Assembly: GCA_903930395.1 (NCBI GenBank)
Contig: CAIYYE010000381.1
Location: 1 to 5,201, forward strand
Source of the DNA: an uncultured beta proteobacterium
Lineage (GTDB): Bacteria; Pseudomonadota; Gammaproteobacteria; Burkholderiales; Rhodocyclaceae
Direction of reading: 5' to 3'
DNA: 5,201 nucleotides
Below the pieces are notes generated by a model. That model worked only from the letters and a program-made list of their open reading frames with translations. It was not told where the DNA came from and ran no database searches. Of the stretch, positions 1-5,055 are shown piece by piece (the first letter of the stretch is position 1; every line of letters starts with the position of its first letter). The position numbers were made by a program, and so were the translations under genes.

Positions 1-305
1 ACCAGCTTGTCGCGCACGGAAGCCCACGAGGCTTCCTTGGTCGGGATGATCTTGATGCCGTACTTCTCATCGAACTTCATGACCGACGCCATGACGACGG
101 AGGCGCAATCGGTGAGCGGGATGAAGCCGATACGGACTTCCTTTTTTTCGGGGGCATCCGAACCAGCGGCCCAGGCACCGCTGCGAACGCCGGGAGGGAC
201 CATGGCCATCAGAGAGGCTCCCAAGGCTGTTGAAACGAAATCACGACGTGAAAAGGAGGGTTTGTCAGTTGCGACATCCGCTACGGCCAGTTTCTTGTCT
301 TCCAT
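1..305 (-). CDS. nrtA: NrtA-type nitrate ABC transporter substrate-binding protein, 5' part only
   Basis: Periplasmic nitrate/nitrite-binding component of an NrtABC-type importer. About 101 N-terminal residues are present; the gene runs off the left edge. The ATG at 305-303 is preceded by AAGGAG (317-312) six bases upstream, a strong start. Residues 19-24 read SRRDFV, a twin-arginine motif, followed by a hydrophobic stretch (about 24-40) and an AWA-A type cleavage region near residue 46, so the product is probably exported folded by Tat. The mature start, EVRIGFIPLTDCASVVMAS (residues 56-74), and the later PTKEASWASVRDKL are characteristic of the CmpA/NrtA/NasS family. The export signal argues for the transporter subunit rather than NasS, the cytoplasmic nitrate sensor that partners NasT. 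Transcription appears to start at a sigma-54 promoter near 445 and to pass through a terminator-containing leader. Whether permease and ATPase genes follow lies outside the window. Confidence 0.93.
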   Translation of the reverse strand, partial: MEDKKLAVADVATDKPSFSRRDFVSTALGASLMAMVPPGVRSGAWAAGSDAPEKKEVRIGFIPLTDCASVVMASVMKFDEKYGIKIIPTKEASWASVRDKL

Positions 306-331
306 TGCTTGCTCCTTGATTGCGAGAATCT

Positions 332-387
332 AAAAACAAAATGGGCGTCACATCCTGGCCGCCGGGTGGCAGCTCGGATGGACGCCC
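332..387 (-). terminator. Intrinsic terminator inside the nrtA leader (attenuator)
   Basis: On the minus strand GGGCGTC (387-381) pairs with GACGCCC (349-343). This is extended by CATCC (380-376) with GGATG (355-351) across a one-base bulge, and by an inner GCTGCC/GGCGGC stem closed by an ACCC tetraloop, about 18 base pairs in all. The stem is followed directly by ATTTTGTTTTT (342-332). It lies after the promoter and only about 15 bases before the nrtA ribosome-binding site, so it would stop transcripts before the gene unless overridden. Its 5' arm overlaps the second ANTAR-type hairpin, which fits an attenuator controlled by NasT. Confidence 0.88.
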
Positions 388-439
388 TTGTCCTTGAATC
401 GGTATTACTCGACTCTCGCCCGGCCGCCATTGACCGTGC
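380..439 (-). promoter_or_regulatory. Two-hairpin ANTAR (NasT) RNA target in the nrtA leader
   Basis: Hairpin 1 (439-418): stem CGGUC/GGCCG with loop AAUGGC (431-426), extended by two more pairs beyond an A-G mismatch. Hairpin 2 (393-380): perfect stem GGAC/GUCC with loop AAGGGC (389-384). Both loops are six bases with A at position 1 and G at position 4, the pattern recognised by ANTAR-domain antiterminators. The 24-base linker can itself fold (GAGUCG with CGAUUC, 8-base loop). Hairpin 2 contains the GGGCGUC that forms the 5' arm of the downstream terminator, so the two folds exclude each other. Hairpin 1 starts about six bases after the predicted transcript start. Inference: NasT, encoded just upstream, stabilises hairpin 2 and lets RNA polymerase read into nrtA. 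Confidence 0.82.
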
Positions 440-453
440 GCTTTGAGAGGACT

Positions 454-472
454 ATTGCAATGGCCGTGCCAG
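454..472 (-). promoter_or_regulatory. Sigma-54 (-24/-12) promoter of nrtA
   Basis: The minus strand reads CTGGCACGGCCATTGCAAT, an essentially perfect match to the RpoN consensus YTGGCACG-N4-TTGCW. The invariant GG is at 470-469 and GC at 458-457, with the required 10-base gap. The expected transcript start is about 445, giving a leader of about 140 bases before the nrtA ATG. An NtrC-type dyad lies at about -124, the usual distance for an enhancer, so nitrogen-limitation control is likely. Confidence 0.9.
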
Positions 473-473
473 G

Positions 474-501
474 ACTAGTTAATTAGTACTAGTTAATTAG
501 T
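474..501. repeat. 14-bp tandem duplication between the enhancer and the -24 element
   Basis: ACTAGTTAATTAGT occurs twice head to tail without spacer (474-487 and 488-501) and ends one base before the extended -24 element. Each unit is nearly palindromic (ACTA and TAGT around TTAA). The copies are identical. The stretch is far more AT-rich than the surroundings. It could be a pair of operator sites, an easily bent or melted segment, or a replication-slippage product; the sequence alone does not decide. Confidence 0.85.
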
Positions 502-513
502 ATTACTTTGTTT

Positions 514-527
514 TCAAGTACTTGACT
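514..527. promoter_or_regulatory. 12-bp palindrome overlapping a near-consensus IHF site
   Basis: TCAAGTACTTGA (514-525) is a perfect palindrome. Read on the minus strand, 527-515 gives AGTCAAGTACTTG, which matches the IHF consensus WATCARNNNNTTR at all but one specified position. It lies near -76, between the NtrC-type dyad and the sigma-54 promoter, where IHF bending is typically needed. The match is short and could be chance, or the palindrome could bind another regulator. Confidence 0.4.
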
Positions 528-560
528 GCCTCATTTCCACCATCGCCGGAGCCGGATCGA

Positions 561-577
561 TGCACTATTGCAGTGCA
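561..577. promoter_or_regulatory. NtrC-type enhancer site for nrtA
   Basis: TGCACTATTGCAGTGCA is a dyad with arms TGCAC/GTGCA separated by seven bases, the same geometry as the classical NtrC sites (TGCACC-N4-TGGTGCA). Its centre is about 124 bases upstream of the predicted sigma-54 start, a normal enhancer position. Only one strong site is visible; the nearby GCAC at 584-581 (minus strand) has no matching partner. Confidence 0.72.
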
Positions 578-580
578 ACA

Positions 581-597
581 TGTGCTCCGCCCGCACA
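581..597. repeat. Inverted repeat just after nasT
   Basis: TGTGC (581-585) and GCACA (593-597) flank seven bases, four bases beyond the nasT stop. The arms face the opposite way to an NtrC site (GTGC-N7-GCAC), so it is not a second enhancer copy. As RNA it would form a short hairpin at the 3' end of nasT, but no T-run follows, so it is at best a weak terminator or a 3'-end stabiliser. Confidence 0.4.
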
Positions 598-600
598 GCT

Positions 601-1176
601 TTAGAGCAGCACCCGCGCCATATCGATGACGTCGCGCGCCACCTTGGCCATCGACTGGCCGCGCTCCATGGCCAGCTTGCGCATGGCGTGATAGGCCGCA
701 TCCTCATCAAGGCCACGCGCTTTCATAAGGACGCCCTTGGCCTTATCGACGAGCTTGCGGTCGCTCAATTTTTGCGAAACCTCGTCGAGTTCGCGGCGCA
801 GAGCCTGCGTATCGTCGAAACGGGCGCGCGCCACCTCGAGGATGGGCTTGATGCGTTTCGGGTCCAGACCATCGACGATATAGGCCGAAACCCCCGCCTT
901 GACGGCATCCCGTATGGTTTCCTGGCCATCTTCCTGGGTAAAGATGATGACCGGGCGCGGCATGTCCTTGTTCATCGCCGCCAGGTTTTCGAGCGTATCG
1001 CGGCTCGGGCTGTCGGTATCGATCAGGATGACGTCGGGCTGCAGGCGCTCGACTTCGGCGGTCAGATTTTCGGAACCGGCCAAAATGGCCGCGACCTGAT
1101 AACCGGCCAGCGCCAGTCCGGCGCAGATTTCGCCGGCACGGGAACGGGATTCATCAATAACAAGTACGGTAAGCAT
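601..1176 (-). CDS. nasT: NasT, ANTAR-domain response regulator / transcription antiterminator
   Basis: A 191-residue protein, usual length for NasT. Residues 1-120 form a CheY-like receiver: acidic pair D8/E9 in VLVIDES, candidate phosphoacceptor D53 in LIDTD, T80 in IIFT. The lysine that normally follows strand 5 is replaced (YIVDG, D102), as is common in AmiR/NasT proteins, which are generally controlled by partner binding rather than phosphorylation. A helical linker (about 121-138) leads to the ANTAR RNA-binding domain (about 136-191) with its hallmark AKGVLM (146-151) and AYHAMRKLAM (161-170). It binds paired hexaloop hairpins and prevents termination; such a target lies in the nrtA leader immediately downstream. 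The start ATG at 1176 follows AAAGG (1183-1179), and the gap from the chelatase stop is only 17 bases, so the two are co-transcribed. In the best-known systems the nitrate sensor NasS restrains NasT; no nasS is in this window. Confidence 0.95.
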   Translation of the reverse strand: MLTVLVIDESRSRAGEICAGLALAGYQVAAILAGSENLTAEVERLQPDVILIDTDSPSRDTLENLAAMNKDMPRPVIIFTQEDGQETIRDAVKAGVSAYIVDGLDPKRIKPILEVARARFDDTQALRRELDEVSQKLSDRKLVDKAKGVLMKARGLDEDAAYHAMRKLAMERGQSMAKVARDVIDMARVLL

Positions 1177-1193
1177 GGCCTTTACTTAGCAAG

Positions 1194-1565
1194 CTACAGG
1201 CCAGCCACCTCCAGCGCCGCGGTTGCCATAGCCTGAACGACCAGTTCGTGTTCGCCGATGGCGTTGCCCAAGGAAAATTCGACCTGCGGGTAGGTCGCGC
1301 GCAGGGCGGCGAGCATCTCCGGCGTCTCCTTCTTCAAATGCCCACCCCGTGCGACGAACATCGGCATCACGACAATCTTGTCGGCCCCTTGTGCAATCAG
1401 CCCGGCAGCGCAGTCGGGCAAGGTCGGCGCCATGAATTCGAGAAAGGCCAGTTCGACCGGCACGTTCGTCATGCGCTGGCGAATGACAGCCTGGACGCGG
1501 CGCATGGGATTGGCCCACTCCGGGTCGCGGGCACCGTGGGCGAAGAGGATAAGGGCAGTAGTCAT
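1194..1565 (-). CDS. cbiX: CbiX/SirB-type sirohydrochlorin chelatase, short single-domain form
   Basis: A 123-residue protein, the length of the small single-domain CbiX family (class II chelatases related to half of CbiK/HemH). The N-terminal LILFAHGARDP (residues 5-15) carries H10, and VARGGHLKKE (71-80) carries H76; these two histidines are the conserved metal-binding and catalytic positions. E43 in FLEFM is a conserved acidic residue. The family inserts Fe2+ or Co2+ into sirohydrochlorin in the cytoplasm, making sirohaem or the cobalamin precursor. In a nitrate-assimilation cluster the likely role is sirohaem for assimilatory nitrite (and sulfite) reductase; the metal cannot be read from sequence. 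The ATG at 1565 follows a modest GAGG about nine bases upstream. A hairpin with a T-run sits in the 103-base gap before it, and nasT begins 17 bases after its stop. Confidence 0.9.
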   Translation of the reverse strand: MTTALILFAHGARDPEWANPMRRVQAVIRQRMTNVPVELAFLEFMAPTLPDCAAGLIAQGADKIVVMPMFVARGGHLKKETPEMLAALRATYPQVEFSLGNAIGEHELVVQAMATAALEVAGL

Positions 1566-1612
1566 GGTTTGAGCCTCGTTGAATTCGGCCGATTATCCAG
1601 CCTCCGCTGGCG

Positions 1613-1651
1613 AAAAACCAGACTGACGCGCCGTTCGCGCTTTTCCGTCAG
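1613..1651 (-). terminator. Possible intrinsic terminator between the kinase gene and cbiX
   Basis: On the minus strand CTGACG (1651-1646) can pair with CGTCAG (1628-1623), with an inner GCGC/GCGC stem around GAACG. TTTTT lies at 1617-1613, five bases beyond the stem, which is further than in a canonical terminator. A second perfect hairpin, CCAGC-GGAG-GCTGG, follows at once. It may cause partial termination, leaving cbiX-nasT at a lower level than nasA and the kinase. A GATAAT hexamer follows within the same gap, but no convincing -35 accompanies it. Confidence 0.45.
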
Positions 1652-1668
1652 GCTGACTAGCACCCTGG

Positions 1669-3357
1669 CTAGCCCAGCAACTTGAGCAACAAGATCAGGT
1701 TGAGCACCAGGGACAGCGCGGCGACGCCTTTCCAGAACTTCAGTGGATTGCGCTGCACCAGCGGTTGCCGGCTCGGCGCGGCGAGCGGCCGGTTGGCACC
1801 GCGCTCGAGCGCCAGCACGAATTCCTCGGCGGTCTCGAAGCGATTCTTGGCCTCGCGGGCAACGGCCTTGAGCAGGATGTTCTCCAGCCAGCCGGGGATT
1901 TCCGGCCGCCAGCGGGTCGGATGGGTGGGCTCGCCAAATTTCGGCGTCTGGAAGGGTTCAATTTCACCGTAGGGGTATTTGCGCGTCAGCAGGTGGTAAA
2001 GCGTCACGCCGGCCGCATAGAGGTCATGGCCGGGCTGCGGCTGCGGGCTTTCGAAGAGATCCGGCGCCATGTAGGACGGTGTGCCGGCCTGACCGATCGG
2101 ATCGTCGGCCTGGCGCTCGGCCAGACTGATGGCGACGCCCAGATCGAGGACACGCAGTACGCCATCCTGGCCGAGATGAATATTGTCGGTCTTGATGTCG
2201 CGATGAACGATATCGAGGCGATGCAACGCAGCAATCGCCTTGAGCAGGGCAATACCCAGCCGCACCGCCTCTGCCGCCGGAAAGTGCTGGCCGGAATCAA
2301 GCCGGGCCTGCAGCGTTGCGCCGGCATGCCAGGTCATCAGGTAATACAGGCAGCTACGTTCCTCGTTCGGCACCACCTGCGGGAAAAACGGGGAAACAAC
2401 GCGCCTCGCCCGCCATTCTTCCATGAGGAGCGCGGCAATGGCGCCGGGGTCATCCTGCATTGTCGCTTGCAGCGTCTTGAGCACCAGCTGCTGGCCGTTG
2501 CGCGGGTTGCTGACGCGATAGAGCAGCGTTTCGCGCGCATCGTGGAGAATCTCCTCAACCATCAGGCCGTCGATTTCATGCCCCACCTTGAGGCGATGTG
2601 GCAGCGGCAGGCTGGCAGCGCTTTCCAGGCTATCGCGCAGGCTGGCCGCCGGCAGCGCCAGCACATCGACGACGACCGCCGTCGCATTGTCATGGCCGCC
2701 CTGGGCCAGCGCCAGACTGGTCAGGGCAGCGGCAGCAGCCTGCGGTTCGGGGTGATCGAGCAGGATTTCGGCCATCAGGGCATCGGGCAGGATGCCCCAG
2801 ACACCATCGGAAAGGAGCAGAAAACGGTCGTTCAGCGCCAGTTCGCCATCGGCAAAATCCATCAGGACGCGCGGGTCGAGGCCGATGGCGCGCGACAGCA
2901 CGTTGTTCAGCTCCGGATGTTCCCAGGTGTGATCCACCGTCAGCAACTGCAGATGGCCTTCGCGCACGCGATAGATGCGGCTGTCGCCGATATGGGCAGT
3001 GACGTAGCGACGACCGCGCAGGACCAGCACCGAGAGCGTCGTCGCCATGCCCGACAGCTCGGCATTGCGGCTACCCTCGGCAATCACCCAGCGGTTGAGC
3101 GCCGTCGTCACTGTTTCAATGGCGCGCGGTATCGCCCAGGTATCGGGCGTCGCAAAATAGTCGGAAAGCAGGCCACGCACCGTGTATTCGGCCGCCTCAC
3201 GCCCGCCTTTGTGGCCGCCGATACCATCGGCAACGGCAGCCATCGCCCCCTTGTTTTCAAGCTCCAGGCCTTCCGGCGTGGCGACGCCGCAAAAATCCTC
3301 GTTCCGCTCGCGCGGCCCGGTCAGGGAGGCATGGCCAACATCGATTTGCAGGGGCAT
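1669..3357 (-). CDS. Bifunctional PP2C phosphatase / Ser-Thr protein kinase, tail-anchored
   Basis: A 562-residue fusion. Residues 1-235 are a PPM/PP2C phosphatase with the metal-binding motifs intact: RNED (18-21), ADGIGGH (43-49), GMATT (103-107), HIGDSR (122-127), LLSDGVWG (181-188) and GHDNAT (221-226). Residues about 260-520 are a Hanks-type kinase: K294 in LVLK, E313/E314 as the candidate helix-C glutamate, the catalytic loop HRDIKTDN (385-392), a DLG (405-407) in place of DFG, TPSYMAPD (426-433) and D445 for helix F. The glycine-rich loop (about 264-285) is degenerate. FWKGVAALSLVLNLILLLKL (541-560) is one hydrophobic segment at the extreme C-terminus, so both enzyme domains probably face the cytoplasm, anchored at the membrane. 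The same type of fusion lies beside nasA and nirBD in Pseudomonas (PA1782 region), so the linkage is conserved, but its substrate is unknown to me. The ATG lacks a clear ribosome-binding site and sits behind an inverted repeat; RNED at residue 18 requires this start or one close to it. Confidence 0.92.
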   Translation of the reverse strand: MPLQIDVGHASLTGPRERNEDFCGVATPEGLELENKGAMAAVADGIGGHKGGREAAEYTVRGLLSDYFATPDTWAIPRAIETVTTALNRWVIAEGSRNAELSGMATTLSVLVLRGRRYVTAHIGDSRIYRVREGHLQLLTVDHTWEHPELNNVLSRAIGLDPRVLMDFADGELALNDRFLLLSDGVWGILPDALMAEILLDHPEPQAAAAALTSLALAQGGHDNATAVVVDVLALPAASLRDSLESAASLPLPHRLKVGHEIDGLMVEEILHDARETLLYRVSNPRNGQQLVLKTLQATMQDDPGAIAALLMEEWRARRVVSPFFPQVVPNEERSCLYYLMTWHAGATLQARLDSGQHFPAAEAVRLGIALLKAIAALHRLDIVHRDIKTDNIHLGQDGVLRVLDLGVAISLAERQADDPIGQAGTPSYMAPDLFESPQPQPGHDLYAAGVTLYHLLTRKYPYGEIEPFQTPKFGEPTHPTRWRPEIPGWLENILLKAVAREAKNRFETAEEFVLALERGANRPLAAPSRQPLVQRNPLKFWKGVAALSLVLNLILLLKLLG

Positions 3358-3363
3358 ATTTTC

Positions 3364-3396
3364 AGGATCGAGGAGGGATCGGTTTTACTCGATCCT
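3364..3396 (-). repeat. Inverted repeat and alternative hairpins in front of the kinase start
   Basis: In the 51-base gap between nasA and the kinase gene, the minus strand has AGGATCGAG (3396-3388) and its exact complement CTCGATCCT (3372-3364), ending six bases before the ATG. A shorter competing fold, GGATCG with CGATCC (loop AGTAAAAC), uses the same 5' arm. No T-run follows, so it is not a terminator. It covers the place where a ribosome-binding site should be, so it could influence translation or mRNA processing between the transporter and the kinase. Confidence 0.7.
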
Positions 3397-3408
3397 ACCA
3401 GCTAGCTT

Positions 3409-4623
3409 TCAGATTTTAGCGGCGGTCAGGTGGCTGGCGCCCCAGGTTGTGCGCCAGCGGGTCTTGACGCCGGTCAGGCCGACCAGCGCAAGGACGGCAA
3501 GGGCTGCGAAAATCAGGAAGCCGGACTGGTAGCTGCCGGTCAGCTGTTTCGAGAAACCCAGGCTGGAAGCCAGGTAGAAGCCGCCGACACCGCCGGCCAT
3601 GCCGACCAGCCCCGTCATCACGCCGATTTCCTTGCGGAAGCGCTGCGGCACCAACTGGAAGACCGCGCCATTCCCCATGCCGAGCGCCAACATGGCGCCG
3701 ACGAAGGCAGCCAGCGCCATCCAGGCTTCCGGCAGGCCGAAGCTGACGATGGCCAGGAAGATCGCGGCAAAGACGTACATCACCGAGAGCGATTTGACGC
3801 CGCCGATGCGGTCCGCCACGTTGCCGCCGATCGGCCGCACCAGCGAACCGGCAAAGACGCAGCCGGCGGTGAAAAAGCCCGCCATCTTCGGATCGAGGCC
3901 GTACTGGGTGTTGAAGTAGATGACCAGCGACGAAGCCAGGCCGACGAAACCACCGAAGGTCACCGAGTAGAAGAACATGAACCACCAGGCATCCTTGTCC
4001 TTGAGGACCTTGAGATATTCGGCAAAGGTCTTCGGCGGCGGTGCGTCCGGCGCATCCTTGGCCATGAAGATAAAAGCAATGAGGACGATGACCAGCGGAA
4101 TCAGCACGATCCCGAACACGTTGACCCAGCCGAAGGCGGCGGCCAGCCCCGGGGCGAACAAGGCGGCGAGCGCCGTACCCGAGTTGCCGGCCCCGGCAAT
4201 GCCCATCGCCGTCCCCTGATGTTCGGCCGGATACCAGCGCGAAGCCAGCGGCAGCGCCGCCGCGAAGGAGGCACCGGCAACCCCGAGGAAGAGGCCGAGG
4301 ACCAGCACTTCACCATAGGAATGGACGCCGATCTGCCAGGCGTAGAGCATGGTGGCAATAACCACGACCTGCCCGATGATCGCCGCCTTCTTGGGCGACA
4401 GGCGATCGACCAGGATGCCCATGATGATGCGCAACAGCGCCCCGGCCAGCACCGGCGTAGCCACCATCATGCCCTTCTCGGCATGCGACAGCCCCAGATC
4501 CTTGGCGATGCCGATGCCGAGCGGGCCGAGCAGGACCCAGACCATGAAGGCGAGGTCGAAGTAGAGGAAGGCAGCGAGCAGGGTCGGCGTGTGGCCGGCC
4601 TGCAGAAAGGATTTTTTGTCCAT
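3409..4623 (-). CDS. nasA: NasA/NarK-family MFS nitrate/nitrite transporter
   Basis: A 404-residue, mostly hydrophobic protein with the 12 membrane helices and length typical of single-unit NarK/NasA transporters. The nitrate-signature motif GIAGAGNSGT (141-150) and the second glycine-rich motif GLVGMAGGVGGF (338-349) are both present. R65 (in LLRIIMG) and R263 (in SLVRPIGG) match the pair of substrate-binding arginines of the family. The MFS-type loops VDRLSPKK (72-79) and ADRIGG (270-275) are also visible. It imports nitrate (or exchanges nitrate and nitrite) across the inner membrane. The gene's setting beside NasT, NrtA and CbiX favours an assimilatory role over NarK-type respiration. The ATG at 4623 has only a weak GGAAAA upstream. 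Transcription is predicted from the sigma-54 promoter at 4760-4742, leaving a leader of about 110 bases. The kinase/phosphatase gene follows after 51 bases, probably in the same operon. Confidence 0.95.
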   Translation of the reverse strand: MDKKSFLQAGHTPTLLAAFLYFDLAFMVWVLLGPLGIGIAKDLGLSHAEKGMMVATPVLAGALLRIIMGILVDRLSPKKAAIIGQVVVIATMLYAWQIGVHSYGEVLVLGLFLGVAGASFAAALPLASRWYPAEHQGTAMGIAGAGNSGTALAALFAPGLAAAFGWVNVFGIVLIPLVIVLIAFIFMAKDAPDAPPPKTFAEYLKVLKDKDAWWFMFFYSVTFGGFVGLASSLVIYFNTQYGLDPKMAGFFTAGCVFAGSLVRPIGGNVADRIGGVKSLSVMYVFAAIFLAIVSFGLPEAWMALAAFVGAMLALGMGNGAVFQLVPQRFRKEIGVMTGLVGMAGGVGGFYLASSLGFSKQLTGSYQSGFLIFAALAVLALVGLTGVKTRWRTTWGASHLTAAKI

Positions 4624-4640
4624 GATCGATTTTCCGGGTG

Positions 4641-4699
4641 GACCGTGCGAACGGTCGTTGAGGGAGGATTGCCAAATCAGCGCATGGCGTCATCGCCAT
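4641..4699 (-). promoter_or_regulatory. Structured leader of the transporter mRNA (two perfect stem-loops)
   Basis: Two six-base-pair stems with four-base loops lie between the predicted transcript start (about 4733) and the ATG at 4623: ATGGCG-ATGA-CGCCAT (4699-4684) and GACCGT-TCGC-ACGGTC (4656-4641). The second ends 17 bases before the start codon. No T-run is present and the loops are not A-N-N-G-N-N hexaloops, so this does not look like a NasT-type attenuator. They may affect stability or ribosome access; function is unknown. Confidence 0.5.
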
Positions 4700-4741
4700 C
4701 AGCCCACCCTCGTTGGCGGAAAATCGCTGTGATAACCTTAC

Positions 4742-4760
4742 TTCGCAAGCGGCGTGCCAG
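4742..4760 (-). promoter_or_regulatory. Sigma-54 (-24/-12) promoter of the transporter gene
   Basis: The minus strand reads CTGGCACGCCGCTTGCGAA, matching YTGGCACG-N4-TTGC. GG is at 4758-4757 and GC at 4746-4745 with the invariant 10-base gap; only the base after TTGC (G instead of A/T) departs from consensus. The predicted transcript start is about 4733. Together with the nrtA promoter this gives two RpoN promoters driving the two nitrate-uptake systems in the window. Confidence 0.87.
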
Positions 4761-4765
4761 GATTA

Positions 4766-4788
4766 TAAACCACTGATTTATTGTGGTT
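4766..4788. promoter_or_regulatory. IHF-like site within an inverted repeat upstream of the -24 element
   Basis: On the minus strand 4778-4766 reads AATCAGTGGTTTA, a full match to WATCARNNNNTTR. The same place holds an inverted repeat, AACCAC (4768-4773) and GTGGTT (4783-4788), around nine AT-rich bases. Its centre is about 40 bases upstream of the predicted start, between the enhancer-like dyad and the promoter. It may be an IHF bend site, or the dyad may be the operator of a nitrate-responsive regulator I cannot identify. Confidence 0.45.
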
Positions 4789-4812
4789 ATTAGAAAAATG
4801 GCACGGGATATC

Positions 4813-4849
4813 CGCACCAAAAGTGCGCGCACACATCCATTGCGGTGCA
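4813..4849. promoter_or_regulatory. NtrC-like enhancer dyad and half-site for the transporter promoter
   Basis: CGCAC (4813-4817) and GTGCG (4823-4827) form a dyad with a five-base gap, centred near -87. The second motif, GGTGCA (4844-4849; TGCACC on the minus strand), is a perfect NtrC half-site near -113 whose other half is poor (TGG only conserved). The classical NtrC dyad has a seven-base gap between GCAC and GTGC, so this is a weaker case than the nrtA site, but the location is right for an enhancer of a sigma-54 promoter. Confidence 0.45.
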
Positions 4850-4878
4850 GCATTTAAAAAGGGGAGCGAAAACAGAAG

Positions 4879-5055
4879 CTACGCCACCTCGGGGCGAACA
4901 AGGGTTTCGGCCGGTGCCTGCTGTATCTCGTCTTCCGGCTCGCTGATGCCGAGCGCGGCACCGAGCAGGCGCGTTATTTTGAGATAACCCGAAAAAGAAA
5001 TCGGCTTCGGGATTTCCTTGAAATGGCTGCCTGGATCAGTGAAGGCGGACGGCGC
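4879..5055 (-). other. 58-codon open frame without a start codon, possible gene remnant
   Basis: Read on the minus strand from after TAG (5058-5056) to TAG (4881-4879) there are 58 open codons, the first few overlapping the end of the upstream kinase-like gene in another frame. The translation includes KEIPKPISFSGYLKITRLLG and an acidic, proline-rich tail, with codon choice like that of the neighbours. No ATG, GTG or TTG occurs, so it is not an ordinary gene as it stands. It could be the decayed 3' end of a lost gene, a rare-start small protein, or chance in GC-rich DNA. I do not recognise it. The remaining 4624-4878 is regulatory. Confidence 0.25.

Noticed and set aside
568..1236. 222-codon plus-strand open frame over nasT
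   Set aside because: It is antisense to an unmistakable receiver plus ANTAR protein and starts inside the NtrC-type dyad.
1566..1668. ANTAR-type target in front of cbiX
   Set aside because: The nearest hairpins have five-base or CGGAGG loops without A1/G4, so the two-hairpin pattern is not met.
1765..3405. 546-codon plus-strand open frame antisense to the phosphatase/kinase gene
   Set aside because: The minus strand carries every PP2C and kinase motif; the plus translation is rich in R, G, Q and H and has no recognisable domain, typical of a shadow frame in GC-rich DNA.
4641..4699. Transporter leader hairpins as a second NasT target
   Set aside because: Both loops are four bases and lack the A1/G4 hexaloop pattern, and no terminator with a T-run is present before the start codon.
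4762..4767. TATAAT on the minus strand as a sigma-70 -10 box for the transporter
   Set aside because: The hexamer 17 bases upstream is unlike TTGACA, and the site abuts a far better sigma-54 element.
3430..4776. 448-codon plus-strand open frame antisense to the nitrate transporter
   Set aside because: The translation is a hydrophilic, low-complexity mirror of membrane-protein codons and it crosses the sigma-54 promoter; the minus strand encodes a full MFS protein.
4799..4805. TGGCACG on the plus strand as a divergent sigma-54 promoter
   Set aside because: The -12 half is missing: GGAT is followed by ATCC rather than TTGC, and no plus-strand gene follows.
4781..4987. 68-codon plus-strand open frame in the intergenic region
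   Set aside because: No ribosome-binding site, no recognisable sequence, and it overlaps the regulatory dyads and the minus-strand open stretch.
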